64,000 nt of DNA from Actinomyces weissii (lineage in GTDB: Bacteria > Actinomycetota > Actinomycetes > Actinomycetales > Actinomycetaceae). The stretch lies in contig NZ_CP066802.1 in NCBI RefSeq assembly GCF_016598775.1, forward strand, positions 2,170,001-2,234,000, written 5' to 3'. Position 1 is the first letter of the stretch; every line of letters begins with the position of its first letter. Position numbers and translations under genes: made by a program. A model generated the notes under the pieces. The model worked only from the letters and a program-made list of their open reading frames with translations. It was not told where the DNA came from and did not search any database. This document shows, in pieces, positions 1 through 10,200 of this stretch.

Positions 1-1
1 C

Positions 2-49
2 CGGGTGCAGGCGGTGGTGGTCGCCTACGAGAGCGGCCTGATGTCCTGA
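2..49 (+). CDS. C-terminal end of an unidentified protein (partial)
   Basis: An open frame enters from the left edge and ends at TGA 47-49, giving a tail ending VVVAYESGLMS. Only 15 codons are visible, so no family can be assigned. It would end in a gap carrying direct repeats and converge on pth. The frame could be accidental. Confidence 0.3.
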   Translation, partial: RVQAVVVAYESGLMS

Positions 50-50
50 G

Positions 51-141
51 GACCGCCGCCCGGTGGGCCCGCCGGCTCAGGGGGCACTGGCGATCAGGTC
101 GAGGTCTTCAAGCGCCGCCCCGCAGGCCCGCCGGCTCAGGG
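51..141. repeat. Two copies of a GC-rich direct repeat
   Basis: The 16-base core GGCCCGCCGGCTCAGG occurs at 66-81 and again at 125-140. Each copy is preceded by a CGCCGCCC-like stretch, so the similar units are about 30 bases long and 59 bases apart. They lie between the left-edge gene and pth. No coding role is apparent. Confidence 0.55.
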
Positions 142-210
142 CTCTCCACAGCCAGGATCGTTTATAAGGCCGTCTCTTCTAAGGTCACCCTTACCGAACT
201 CGCGAGCCAT

Positions 211-280
211 ATGTCCCGGTCTCGCGAGACCGGGACATCGGTACCGCGAGACCGGGACATATGCACCACGAGACCGGTAC
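211..280. repeat. 28-bp perfect palindrome with two further half-site copies
   Basis: Positions 211-238 form a perfect palindrome, arm ATGTCCCGGTCTCG followed directly by its reverse complement. The arm CGAGACCGGGACAT recurs at 247-260 and a shorter variant CACGAGACCGGTAC at 267-280. The array sits just past the pth stop. It could be a terminator for pth, a multi-site operator or a dispersed palindromic element; the extra direct copies fit a protein-binding array or repeat element better than a simple terminator. Confidence 0.7.
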
Positions 281-289
281 GCACTGGAC

Positions 290-886
290 TCAGGCGGAGC
301 GCAGGCGCTGCTGGACGATCTCAAAGCCCACCGTCACCACGGCCTCGACGGCGTCAGCCGCCTGCTCCAGGGTCACGGCCAGCTCCTCACGCTCCCGGGA
401 CGGGAAGTCCGAGAGCACGTAGTCGGCGGGGTCCTGCCGCCCCGGGGGACGGCCCACCCCCACCCGCAGGCGGGCGTAGTCGCGGGTCCCCAAGGCCTGG
501 GAGACGGAGCGCAGGCCGTTGTGCCCACCCTCGCCACCACCCCGCTTGAGCCGCAGCTGGTGGGCGGGCAGGTCCAGCTCGTCGTGCACCACCAGCAGCC
601 GCGCCGTCGGGTCGATCCCGTAGAACTGGGCCAGCGCCTTGACCGGCCCCCCGGACAGGTTCATGAAGGCCGCTGGCTCAGCCAGCACCACCCGTGGCCC
701 CGGGGCGCCCCCCGGCAGCAGGCCCAGCCGCACCTCCGCCACCTGGGCGCGGGCCTTGTGCCGGGTGAGCCGAGACCCGGCACGCCCCGCCAGCAGCTCG
801 ACCACCATGTGGCCGACGTTGTGACGGTTCCGCGCGTACCGGGCCTCGGGGTTCCCCAGCCCGACGACGAGCCAGGGGTCACTCAC
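290..886 (-). CDS. pth: Peptidyl-tRNA hydrolase
   Basis: Cytoplasmic enzyme that releases peptides from peptidyl-tRNA dropped by stalled ribosomes. At 198 residues it has the normal family length. Visible motifs are the N-terminal [11 protein letters not shown] with Asn12, the RHNVG motif with catalytic His22, MNLSGG at 75-80, HDELDLP with Asp102 and GGHNGL with Asn123. The start is GTG at 884-886, preceded by a GAGGAG ribosome-binding site. It lies 37 bases downstream of rplY on the same strand, the rplY-pth pairing common in actinobacteria, so the two are probably cotranscribed. Confidence 0.97.
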   Translation of the reverse strand: MSDPWLVVGLGNPEARYARNRHNVGHMVVELLAGRAGSRLTRHKARAQVAEVRLGLLPGGAPGPRVVLAEPAAFMNLSGGPVKALAQFYGIDPTARLLVVHDELDLPAHQLRLKRGGGEGGHNGLRSVSQALGTRDYARLRVGVGRPPGRQDPADYVLSDFPSREREELAVTLEQAADAVEAVVTVGFEIVQQRLRSA

Positions 887-923
887 AGCGTCTCCTCAGC
901 AGCACCCTGCCTGTTCAGGCGGC

Positions 924-1523
924 TCACTCGGCCTCGGCGGCGGGGGCCTCGTCAGCGGCGGGGACCGCCTCGGTGACCGCGTTCTCGTCCGCGACGTTGA
1001 CCACGCCGGCCTCGGCGTCGCCCAGGGCCTCCACGCCAGCGGGCAGCTTGAGGTCGGCGACGGTGATGATGGTGCCGCCAGCCACGCCGGTCACGTCCAC
1101 CTCAATGGCCTCGGGGATGGACACGGCCGGGGCGGAGACGAGCAGGTTGGCAGCCTCGATCATGTGGATGGTGCCCGGCTCGGCGTCACCGACGACGGTC
1201 ACCGGCACCTCCACCTCGACGCGCTCGTTGCGGTTCACCAGCTGGAAGTCCACGTGCTGCACCCCGGTGCGGATGGGGTGGCGCTGCACGGCCTTGGTCA
1301 GGACCAGCAGCTTCTCACCGGCCAGGTCCAGCTCGATCAGCGCGTTCTCGTTGCCGCGCAGGGCCAGGGAGGTGGCGTGGCCGGGCAGCAGGACGTGGCG
1401 GGGCTCAGAGCCGTGCCCGTAGACGACGGCGGGCACCAGCCCGTCACGGCGGGCCTGGCGGGAGGCCCCCTTGCCGAAGTCGGTGCGGTCCTGGGCGGTG
1501 AGCTTGGTGGCTTCGTGGGCCAT
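924..1523 (-). CDS. rplY: 50S ribosomal protein L25/general stress protein Ctc
   Basis: Binds 5S rRNA in the large ribosomal subunit. The 199-residue product is the long Ctc form: an N-terminal L25 domain (about 1-95, with TDFGKGASRQARR and VPAVVYGHG), a TL5-like beta C-terminal domain (about 100-180) and an Ala/Glu-rich acidic tail. The frame is open 30 codons further upstream, but ATG 1521-1523 is preceded by an ideal GAGGAGG site and begins the conserved domain, so it is chosen. The leader contains a perfect 20-bp palindrome. pth follows directly. Confidence 0.96.
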   Translation of the reverse strand: MAHEATKLTAQDRTDFGKGASRQARRDGLVPAVVYGHGSEPRHVLLPGHATSLALRGNENALIELDLAGEKLLVLTKAVQRHPIRTGVQHVDFQLVNRNERVEVEVPVTVVGDAEPGTIHMIEAANLLVSAPAVSIPEAIEVDVTGVAGGTIITVADLKLPAGVEALGDAEAGVVNVADENAVTEAVPAADEAPAAEAE

Positions 1524-1574
1524 GAGGTCCTCCTCGGTCAGGCGGGGCCTCGCCCCGCGTCGTGTGGTGGGCCC

Positions 1575-1594
1575 GCTGCGCGTCGACGCGCAGC
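1575..1594. promoter_or_regulatory. 20-bp perfect palindrome in the rplY leader
   Basis: GCTGCGCGTCGACGCGCAGC is its own reverse complement and lies about 50 bases upstream of the rplY start. A second shorter inverted repeat (CACGCGC-AA-GCGCGTG) lies at 1629-1644. They could be operators or mRNA hairpins, for example for autogenous control of a ribosomal protein, which is inference. Confidence 0.4.
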
Positions 1595-1706
1595 ACCTGT
1601 CAGGCACCACCACGTCGATAACGGATGCACGCGCAAGCGCGTGTCCCTCGCCGGGGCAACAGGAGGAGCCTACCTGAAGGCGCCCGCACCCTGAACGCGA
1701 CGCTGC

Positions 1707-2633
1707 TCACTGCCCGCTGGCGGCCCGGACCACCGCCACCGGCAGCTGCCCGGGCGCGGAGGCCACCGCCCCGGCCCCCGCCGTCGCAAAGCTCAGGGCT
1801 GAGCCCAGGCGCCACCCCTGGGTGCGGGTCACCTCCCCTAACGCCCCCATGCCGATCACCACCACCGGGATCTCCAGCTCGGCGCGCGCCCGGGAGGTCA
1901 GGTCCAGCAGCCGCCGCACCTCCCCCTCCGTGTCGGGCATAACCGCGACCTTGGCCACCTGCGCCCCGGCGGCCTGCATGCGCCACAGCCGCTCCAGCAG
2001 CACGCAGTCGGCGGGCACGCCCTGGAAGTCGTGGCTGGAGGAGAGCACGCCCAGGCCCTGGGCGGCGGCTCCCGTCACCAAGGTGGCCAGGCAGCCGCGC
2101 TCCAGCTCGACGTCGAGCGCCGCCACCGCGGTGCCCGCGCCCGCCAGGCGGTCCAGCACCTCCCCTAGGAGCGCAGTGTAGGCGTCGTCGTCGGTTTCCA
2201 GGCTGCCTCCCTCCGTGGCGGTGCGGAAGGTCAGCAGCAGCGGCAGGTGGCCGGAGGTGGCCTGGGTCATGGCTGCCGCAGCCGCCACCGCCTCCTGGGC
2301 GAGCTGTTCCAGCGGGGCCTGGGGGGTGGCGCAGGCCTCCAGCAGGTCCGCCCGCAGCTCCACCAGGTCGGCGCCCGAGTCCTGAGCGGCCCGGGCCTGG
2401 CGGGCGCAGGCGACGGCGTTCGTGCCGGTGGTGGCCACTGCGATCACCAGGTCACGGCCCCCGACCACCAGGTCGCCCCAGCGGGCAGGACGGGGGCAAG
2501 GGGCCGGGTGGGGCGCGGCCTCCTCCAGGAGCCGGGACAGCCAGGCAGGGTGGCCCCCCAGGGGCGGTTGCACCGCGGCGGCGGGGACGACGTCGCCTGG
2601 GCTGCCTGCCTGCTCCTCCGGCTGCCCAGTCAT
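1707..2633 (-). CDS. aroD: 3-dehydroquinate dehydratase, type I
   Basis: Third step of the shikimate pathway: removes water from 3-dehydroquinate through a Schiff base. Type I marks are VELRADL (Glu92, Arg94), LLLTFRTATEGG (Arg137), SSHDF with general base His201 and AKVAVMP with the Schiff-base lysine Lys228. At 308 residues it carries an N-terminal extension of about 55 residues over the usual 250, so an internal start is possible. Most well-studied actinobacteria use the unrelated type II enzyme AroQ, so a type I gene here is notable. It starts one base after the ppx stop and must be coupled to it. Confidence 0.93.
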   Translation of the reverse strand: MTGQPEEQAGSPGDVVPAAAVQPPLGGHPAWLSRLLEEAAPHPAPCPRPARWGDLVVGGRDLVIAVATTGTNAVACARQARAAQDSGADLVELRADLLEACATPQAPLEQLAQEAVAAAAAMTQATSGHLPLLLTFRTATEGGSLETDDDAYTALLGEVLDRLAGAGTAVAALDVELERGCLATLVTGAAAQGLGVLSSSHDFQGVPADCVLLERLWRMQAAGAQVAKVAVMPDTEGEVRRLLDLTSRARAELEIPVVVIGMGALGEVTRTQGWRLGSALSFATAGAGAVASAPGQLPVAVVRAASGQ

Positions 2634-2634
2634 C

Positions 2635-3597
2635 TCAGACGACCCGCTCAGCCAGGTCCAGGGCGATGCCGTCCAGGATGTCGTGGGTGGAGGTGACGGC
2701 CTGGGTGACCGGGTGGTCGGTAGGGGCGGTGGCGGCCACGACCCGCTTGACCACCTCGCTCCAGATCAGGGCACCGGCCGCGATGACGTCGCGTCTGCCC
2801 ACGGACAGGAAGGTCATGGCCTCCCGCTCCCCCGGGGTGGAGCGCAGCAGGGCGTCACAGGAGCGCAGGACCTGCTCCACCGGCAGGACCGCCCCGCTGA
2901 CCCGCTCCGGCTGCCAGCCCTCGCAGCCCAGGGCGTGCGAGGTCACGGTGGTGATGGTGCCCGCCAGGCCGACCAGCTGGTGGGCCTGGCTCAGGTCCAC
3001 GACCTGCTCCGCCTGGTCCAGCAGCGCCCCTACCTCGGCACGGGCGGCCGCCTCCGCAGCGACCCCCACCCCCCCGGACAGGTACCGCTCGGTGACACGG
3101 ACCGAGCCGGTGTCCAGGCTGATGGCGGCGCTGGGCTGGTCCTGGCCCAGCACCAGCTCGGTGGAGCCGCCCCCCAGGTCCACCACCAGGCGGGCGCCGG
3201 GGCCGGGCAGGGCCCCGAGCAGGGAGCCGGAGAAGGACAGCCGGGCCTCCTCCTGCCCGCTGATGACCTCCGGCTCCACCCCCAGGCTCTCCCGCACCCC
3301 GTCAATGAACTCCTGACGGTTGCGTGCGTCGCGGGTGGCTGAGGTGGCCACGAAGCGACGGTGCTCCACCCCCAGCGCCTCACAGCGGCGCGCGAAGCCA
3401 GCCACCGCCTGGAGGGTGCGTTCCAGGGCCTCCGGGTCGAGCTGCCCGGTGCGGTCAACCCCCTGCCCCAGGCGCACGATGTGGTTGCGGCGGTCCAGGC
3501 TGCTGAGCACCACCTGCCCCTCCCCGGTGCGGCGGGCGTCAGCCACGAGCAGGCGGATCGTGTTGGTGCCACAGTCGATGGCAGCTACCCGGGTCAT
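2635..3597 (-). CDS. ppx: Exopolyphosphatase (Ppx/GppA family)
   Basis: Hydrolyses terminal phosphate from polyphosphate or pppGpp; acts in the cytoplasm. The 320-residue product has the short actinobacterial Ppx form with only the ASKHA-fold ATPase domains. Phosphate-binding loop 1 is AAIDCGTNTIRLLVAD at the N-terminus, and the second loop is VVDLGGGSTELVLG. Order eno-ftsB-DUF501-ppx is conserved in actinobacteria, matching the Rv1026 homologue in M. tuberculosis. Whether the substrate is polyphosphate or pppGpp cannot be decided from sequence. Confidence 0.94.
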   Translation of the reverse strand: MTRVAAIDCGTNTIRLLVADARRTGEGQVVLSSLDRRNHIVRLGQGVDRTGQLDPEALERTLQAVAGFARRCEALGVEHRRFVATSATRDARNRQEFIDGVRESLGVEPEVISGQEEARLSFSGSLLGALPGPGARLVVDLGGGSTELVLGQDQPSAAISLDTGSVRVTERYLSGGVGVAAEAAARAEVGALLDQAEQVVDLSQAHQLVGLAGTITTVTSHALGCEGWQPERVSGAVLPVEQVLRSCDALLRSTPGEREAMTFLSVGRRDVIAAGALIWSEVVKRVVAATAPTDHPVTQAVTSTHDILDGIALDLAERVV

Positions 3598-3627
3598 TCA
3601 GGGCTCCTTAAGGGATGACAGGGAATC

Positions 3628-4185
3628 TCAGCAGGAGCAGCGGGTCGGGTCCCACAGGCCCCGCTCCTTGAGCACCTCCAGGGTACGGTCCCCGACCGGG
3701 TTGACCCCAGGCCCGGCCGCCAGGGCGTGCCCCAGCAGGGCGTGCAGGCACTTGACGCGAGTGGGCATGCCCCCGGCGCTGACCCCTTCGATCTCGGCGG
3801 GACGGCCCAGGCGGGCGCGCTGACTGAGGTAGTGCTCGTGGGCGCGGGCGTAGGCGGCGGCGAGCTGCGGGTCCTGCGCCAGCTCCTGGTTGAGCTGGTC
3901 CATGAGGTGCTCGGCCTCCAGGGTGGAGCAGCCTTTTACCGCAGCCGGGTGGGTCAGGTAGTAGCAGGTGGGGAAGGGGGAGCCGTCTGGCAGCCGGGGG
4001 GCGGTCAGCACCACCGTGGGACGGCCGCACACGCAGCGGGCAGCGATACCGACGACGCCGCGCGGTACCCGCCCCAGCTGCTCCTGGAGGGCCTGGAGGT
4101 CAGCCGGAGAGACCTGGGGGCCGGTGCTCGTGCCGGGGCTGGCGGTGGGGCCGGGGCTGGGACTCGTGCCGGGGGCTTGGGTCAT
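3628..4185 (-). CDS. DUF501 family protein
   Basis: Conserved actinobacterial protein of unknown function, 185 residues. The N-terminal 25 residues are a Pro/Ser/Thr-rich tail, followed by the DUF501 core with RVPRGVVGIAARCVCGRP, FPTCYYLTHP, the EAEHLM region and the GGMPTRVKCLHALLGHALA signature; several Cys and His residues could bind metal. The frame is open far upstream, but ATG 4183-4185 overlaps the ftsB stop as ATGA, which fixes the start and implies translational coupling. Always found beside ftsB and ppx in this lineage. Confidence 0.9.
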   Translation of the reverse strand: MTQAPGTSPSPGPTASPGTSTGPQVSPADLQALQEQLGRVPRGVVGIAARCVCGRPTVVLTAPRLPDGSPFPTCYYLTHPAAVKGCSTLEAEHLMDQLNQELAQDPQLAAAYARAHEHYLSQRARLGRPAEIEGVSAGGMPTRVKCLHALLGHALAAGPGVNPVGDRTLEVLKERGLWDPTRCSC

Positions 4186-4880
4186 GGGCTGTTCTCCTGG
4201 TGCGGGCTCGCCGGGGCGGTCGGTACGGGGCTCGGGGAGCCTGGCAGCGGGCTGGCACTGGGTTCCGGCTCGGGGCGGGAGGCCTCCCGGACGGAGCCGG
4301 TGAGTATCACGTACCAGGGGCTGGGGACCGGGCTGGGCTTGTTGACGACGCCGTCGGCCGGGTCCTGTCGGTCGAGCTCCTGGGCCCCGATGACGATGTA
4401 GCTGGTCTCGCCGGGCATGACGTAGCCGAGCCGCTGGCGGGCCTGGGTGCGGGCGTAGGCGTCGTCGTCCCAGTTGGCCAGTTCCCGGGCCAGGGCGGTC
4501 TGGGTGGCCTGGGCCTGGGCCAGCTCCTTCTTGGCGTCCGCGTACTCTGCCCGCTGGAGCAGGAAGCTGCGGGCGGCGGGACCCACGATGATGATGCTGG
4601 AGACCAGCACCACGGCCAGCACCAGGACCCGGTAGGAGACGGCGAAGCCGGTGGAGCCGCCGATCTGGAGGCTGGAGGGGCTGCTGGCCCTGGGCGCCTC
4701 CCCGGCGGAGCGGGGGGCTGCGGCGTCGGGGCGGCCGGTCTTGTCCGCCCGGGGGGCGGTGCTGCGGCCCGCCGTGGCAGGAGCCGGCTTGGGCTCCCGG
4801 GCGCGCCGGCTCGTGCCCGGACGGCTGCCGGGGCGGGCTGGTGCGGGGCGACGCGGGCTCACAAGGTGATACTGCCTCAC
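4182..4880 (-). CDS. ftsB: Septum formation initiator FtsB/DivIC family protein
   Basis: Bitopic cell-division protein expected to act with FtsL and FtsQ at the septum. Layout: a long basic Pro/Ala-rich cytoplasmic tail (1-80), one membrane helix (about 82-100), an extracellular coiled coil (about 106-136), then the conserved WDDDAYARTQARQRLGYVMPGE block (137-158) and a Pro/Ser-rich tail. The 232-residue length exceeds the E. coli protein but fits actinobacterial DivIC. It lies between eno and DUF501, as in M. tuberculosis Rv1023-Rv1025. The exact start is not certain because the tail is low complexity. Confidence 0.9.
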   Translation of the reverse strand: MRQYHLVSPRRPAPARPGSRPGTSRRAREPKPAPATAGRSTAPRADKTGRPDAAAPRSAGEAPRASSPSSLQIGGSTGFAVSYRVLVLAVVLVSSIIIVGPAARSFLLQRAEYADAKKELAQAQATQTALARELANWDDDAYARTQARQRLGYVMPGETSYIVIGAQELDRQDPADGVVNKPSPVPSPWYVILTGSVREASRPEPEPSASPLPGSPSPVPTAPASPHQENSP

Positions 4881-4951
4881 CCGGCGGTGGCCTGCATCCG
4901 CTGCCTGGGCGCGTCGCCCCGTGGGCTGGGTAACCGCGAGCCGTAGGACGG

Positions 4952-5019
4952 GACCGGCCGGTCCCCACGGGCTGCGGGGACCGGCCGGTCGGGCAGCGGC
5001 TCCGTGCCGGGGCCGCTGC
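4952..5019 (-). terminator. Double hairpin downstream of eno
   Basis: A 15-bp perfect stem pairs 4952-4966 with 4976-4990 (loop of 9), and a second 8-bp stem pairs 4993-5000 with 5012-5019. Both lie between the eno stop and the ftsB start. There is no U-tract. They probably terminate or attenuate eno transcripts before ftsB. Confidence 0.7.
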
Positions 5020-5034
5020 TAGGCGCTTACAGGC

Positions 5035-6345
<1,311 letters not shown>

Positions 6346-6468
6346 CTATTGCGGTCCCAGCCTAGCGGCACCGGGCGCCCGCCACGAGGGCCATAGTCCC
6401 TGGGCGGCGTTCACCACGGGCGAGCGAGGACCTCGCAAGCGCCCCCGCCAGCGACCGCAGGGCCAGGC

Positions 6469-7038
6469 TCAGCGCCCCTGGCTGGGGGCCTGCTGGGCGG
6501 GGAGCTGGGCCGGGTTGGCGATCCACAGCTTCTCCCGGTAGCGAGGGGAGGCCTCGATCTGCGCGGACTGGGTGGCCGCAGCCATCTCCTCACCGACCTT
6601 CTGGGCCAGCTCTGGGTCCAGCTCGGTCTGCTTGCTGTCCAGGGCCGCGGCGCGCATGACCTCACGCGCCCCCGCGGAGAGGCTGGGCACCTCCTTGCCC
6701 ACCGTGTCGAAGGTGTTCTTGGTGAAGGTCTCCACCTCCGCGTCCGAGACCTCCACCCCCACTCCCTTGAGCGCCTCCTCCAGCCTGGGCCGGTTCAGCA
6801 TGGCGATGATCGCGCTGCGGCGGTCGATCTGCAGCACCGACAGGTCCGTGACGGCGTCGGAGACGTCCTGCTCGTCCACCGTGACCGACACCCGCTGGCC
6901 CGCCCCGTCGGTGTAGGTGAGCATGGCGGCCACCCCCGGGTGGGCGCCGCAGCCGGAGAGGACCCCCGCAGCCAGCAGGCAGGCCCCCACAGGCCTGAGG
7001 GCGCGGGTCAGGGCGGGACGACGGGTACCGGAGGCCAT
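6469..7038 (-). CDS. SurA N-terminal-like lipoprotein
   Basis: A 189-residue exported lipoprotein: basic N-terminus, hydrophobic signal segment and lipobox LSGC with Cys30. The mature part begins with a beta segment ending in VDEQDVSDAVTDL, then a helical region resembling the N-terminal chaperone domain of SurA/PrsA-type foldases. No PpiC-type isomerase domain follows, so peptidyl-prolyl isomerase activity is not expected. It sits between mfd and eno, like LpqU in M. tuberculosis, although homology to LpqU itself is not shown. Start ATG is preceded by GAGGAG. Confidence 0.8.
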   Translation of the reverse strand: MASGTRRPALTRALRPVGACLLAAGVLSGCGAHPGVAAMLTYTDGAGQRVSVTVDEQDVSDAVTDLSVLQIDRRSAIIAMLNRPRLEEALKGVGVEVSDAEVETFTKNTFDTVGKEVPSLSAGAREVMRAAALDSKQTELDPELAQKVGEEMAAATQSAQIEASPRYREKLWIANPAQLPAQQAPSQGR

Positions 7039-7225
7039 ACTCTTCTCCTCTGGGTGACGCCGCCCGGAGGCGCCGTCAGACGTGCAGGTCCGTGGCCGCC
7101 AGCCAGGGCAGCCTGTCGGGACATGCTATCGCGACCGGGGCGCAGCCAGCGCCGTCACGGGCGCGGGTCCGGGCTCAGCGACGCCGTAGGCCTCAGCAGC
7201 ACCGTCAGGCTCAGCAGCACCGGCC

Positions 7226-10200
7226 TCAGCGGCGCCGTCGGTACCTGGTCGCCTCCAGCTCGTAGTCCGGGTCCCCGGCGACGACGGCCCGCAGCAGCAC
7301 CTCCGCCCAGCGCAGCAGCTCCTCGCCCTCCACGGCGCCCCCGCCCAGGCGGGCCGACCCCGGCGCCGGCACCACGATGGTGCGGGTGGCGGGCTTGAGC
7401 ACCGTGCCCGGGTACAGGCGGGTGGCCCGCATCCGCCCGGACTCCGCCAGGGTCACCGGCGCGAAGCGCACCGAGCGGCCCTGAGCCACCACCTCCCGCA
7501 CCCCCAGGCTGGCCGCGAGCGCCCGCAGGCGCGCCAGGGCGGCCAGGCGGGAGACAGCCTCCGGCACCGGCCCGTAACGGTCGGCCAGCTCCTCCAGCAC
7601 GTCGGCGACGTCCTCCTGGCTGCGGGCGGAGGCGAACTTGGTGTAGGCCTCCAGGCGCAGGCGCTCGTGGGACACGTAGTCCTCCGGGATGGTGGCGTCC
7701 ACGGGCAGCTCGACGCGCAGCTCCTCGTCGATCTCCGCCTCGGCGCGTCCGGCCGCCACGGCGGCGGCGTCGGCCCCCTGCTCCCCGGCCCCGACGCGCA
7801 GCGCCTTCTTGTAGGCGCTGACCGCCTCGGAGACCATGCGCACGTACAGGTCGAAGCCCACCCCGGCGATGTGCCCGGACTGCTCCCCGCCCAGGAGGTT
7901 CCCGGCGCCACGGATCTCCAGGTCCTTCATGGCCACCTGCATGCCCGCCCCCAGGTCCGTGTTGGTGGCGATGGTGCGCAGCCGCTCCAGGGAGGTCTCC
8001 GTGAGCGTGCGGTCACCCGGGTACAGGAAGTAGGCGTAGGCCCGCTCCCGGCCCCGGCCCACGCGCCCGCGCAGCTGGTGGAGCTGGCTCAGGCCCATGC
8101 GGTCGGCCCGGTCCACGATCAGGGTGTTGGCGTTGGACACGTCCAGGCCGGTCTCCACGATCGTGGTGCACACCAGCACGTCGATCTCCTTGTGCCAGAA
8201 GTCGTCGATCACCCGCTCCAGCTGGTGCTCGCCCATCTGCCCGTGGGCGGTGGCCACCCGCGCCTCGGGGACCTGCTGGGACAGGCGGGCGGCGACGGCG
8301 TCGATGTCCTCCACCTTGTTGTGCACGAAGAACACCTGGCCGTCGCGCAGCAGCTCGCGGCGGATGGCGGCCCCCACCTGCTTGGTCTCGTAGGCGCCCA
8401 CGTAGGTGAGGATGGGGTGGCGGTCCTCCGGGGGCGTGGCCAGGGTGGACATCTCCCGCAGGCCCGTGACCGCCATCTCCAGGGTGCGGGGGATGGGGGT
8501 GGCGGACATGGACAGCACGTCCACGTCCGTGCGCAGGGCCTTGAGGGTCTCCTTGTGCTCCACCCCGAAGCGCTGCTCCTCGTCGATCACCACCAGGCCC
8601 AGGTCCTTGAAGCGCACCTGCCCGGTTATCAGGCGGTGGGTGCCCACCACGACGTCGATGCTGCCCTGGGCCAGGCCGTCCAGGACCTCCTGGGACTCCT
8701 TGTCCGACTGGAAGCGGGAGAGCTGGGCCACGCGCACCGGGAAGCCCGCGTAGCGCTCGGAGAAGGTCTCCGCGTGCTGGCTGACCAGCAGGGTGGTGGG
8801 CACCAGCACCGCCACCTGCTTGCCGTCCTGCACGGCCTTGAAGGCGGCGCGCACGGCGATCTCGGTCTTGCCGTAGCCGACGTCCCCGCAGATGAGGCGG
8901 TCCATGGGCTGGGGGGACTCCATGTCCCGCTTGACGTCCTCGATGGTGGCCAGCTGGTCGGGGGTCTCGGTGTAGGGGAAGGCCTCCTCCAGCTCGGCCT
9001 GCCAGGGGGTGTCCGGGCCGAAGGCGTGCCCGGTGGCGGCGGAGCGGGCGGCGTAGAGGCGCACCAGCTCGGCGGCGATCTCGCGGACCGCCTTGCGGGC
9101 CTTGGACTTGGTGCGGGCCCAGTCGGCCCCGCCCATCTTGTTCAGGGCCGGGTCCTGCCCTCCCACGTACTTGCTGACCTGGTCCAGTGAGTCGGTGGGC
9201 ACCAGCAGCCGGTCCCCCGGCTGGCCGCGCTTGGAGGGGGCGTACTCGATCACCAGGTACTCGCGGCTGGCGGCGGACCCGGCGGAGCCCACGCTACGGC
9301 GGGCCAGCTCCAGGAAGCGCCCCACCCCGTGCTGGGCGTGGACCACCAGGTCGCCGGGGCGCAGCGACAGCGGGTCCACGCTCTTGCGGGAGCGGCGGGC
9401 AGGCACGGCCTTGCGCTCGCGGGGGCCGGTGGAGGCCCGGCCGGTCAAGTCGGACTCGGCCAGCAGGGCCAGACGCACCCCGGGGGCCACGAAGCCGTGA
9501 CCGGCGGCCGCCTGGGTGACGCGCACGACGCCGTCGGCCCCCTCCTGGCCGCGCAGCTGGGCGGCCTGGGTGAGCTCGGTGACGATGCGGGAGGGCACCT
9601 CGCCGTCGCCAAGCAGCTGGGCCATGCGGCGGCCTGGCCCGGGGCCGTCGGTGGCCACGACGACGCTCCACCCCTCCCGGGCCATCTGGCCGATGTCCTG
9701 GACGGCCTCCTCCAGGCGCCCCCGGTAGGAGGTGGGGTCACGCAGCGGCAGCACGGCCGTCTCCGGGGAGGCCTGCAGGGAGGTCAGCGACCACCAGCCC
9801 CGGTTGGTGGACAGGGCCAGGGCCCGGGCCTCAGACAGGTGGGCGAATGCGGCGGCGGACAGGTCCACCGGGGTGGAGCCGCCGCTGGCGGCGCTGGTCC
9901 AGGCAGCGGCCAGGAACTCCTTGGTGGTGGCCACCAGGTCCTCGGCCCGCTTACGCACCCGCTCCGGCTCGCACAGGACCACCAGGCGCTCCCCCACCAG
10001 GTCCAGCAGCGGCACCATCTGGTCAACCAGCACGGGGGCCAGGGACTCCATGCCCTCCACCACCTGGCCCTGGGCGATCTTCTCCAGCATGTCGGCGGCC
10101 CCGGGCACCTGGTCCACGAGCCGGGCGGCGCGCTGGCGCACGGCCTCGGTCAGCCGCAGCTCCCGGCAGGCGGTGGCGGTCACTGAGGCCAGGGGCTCGA

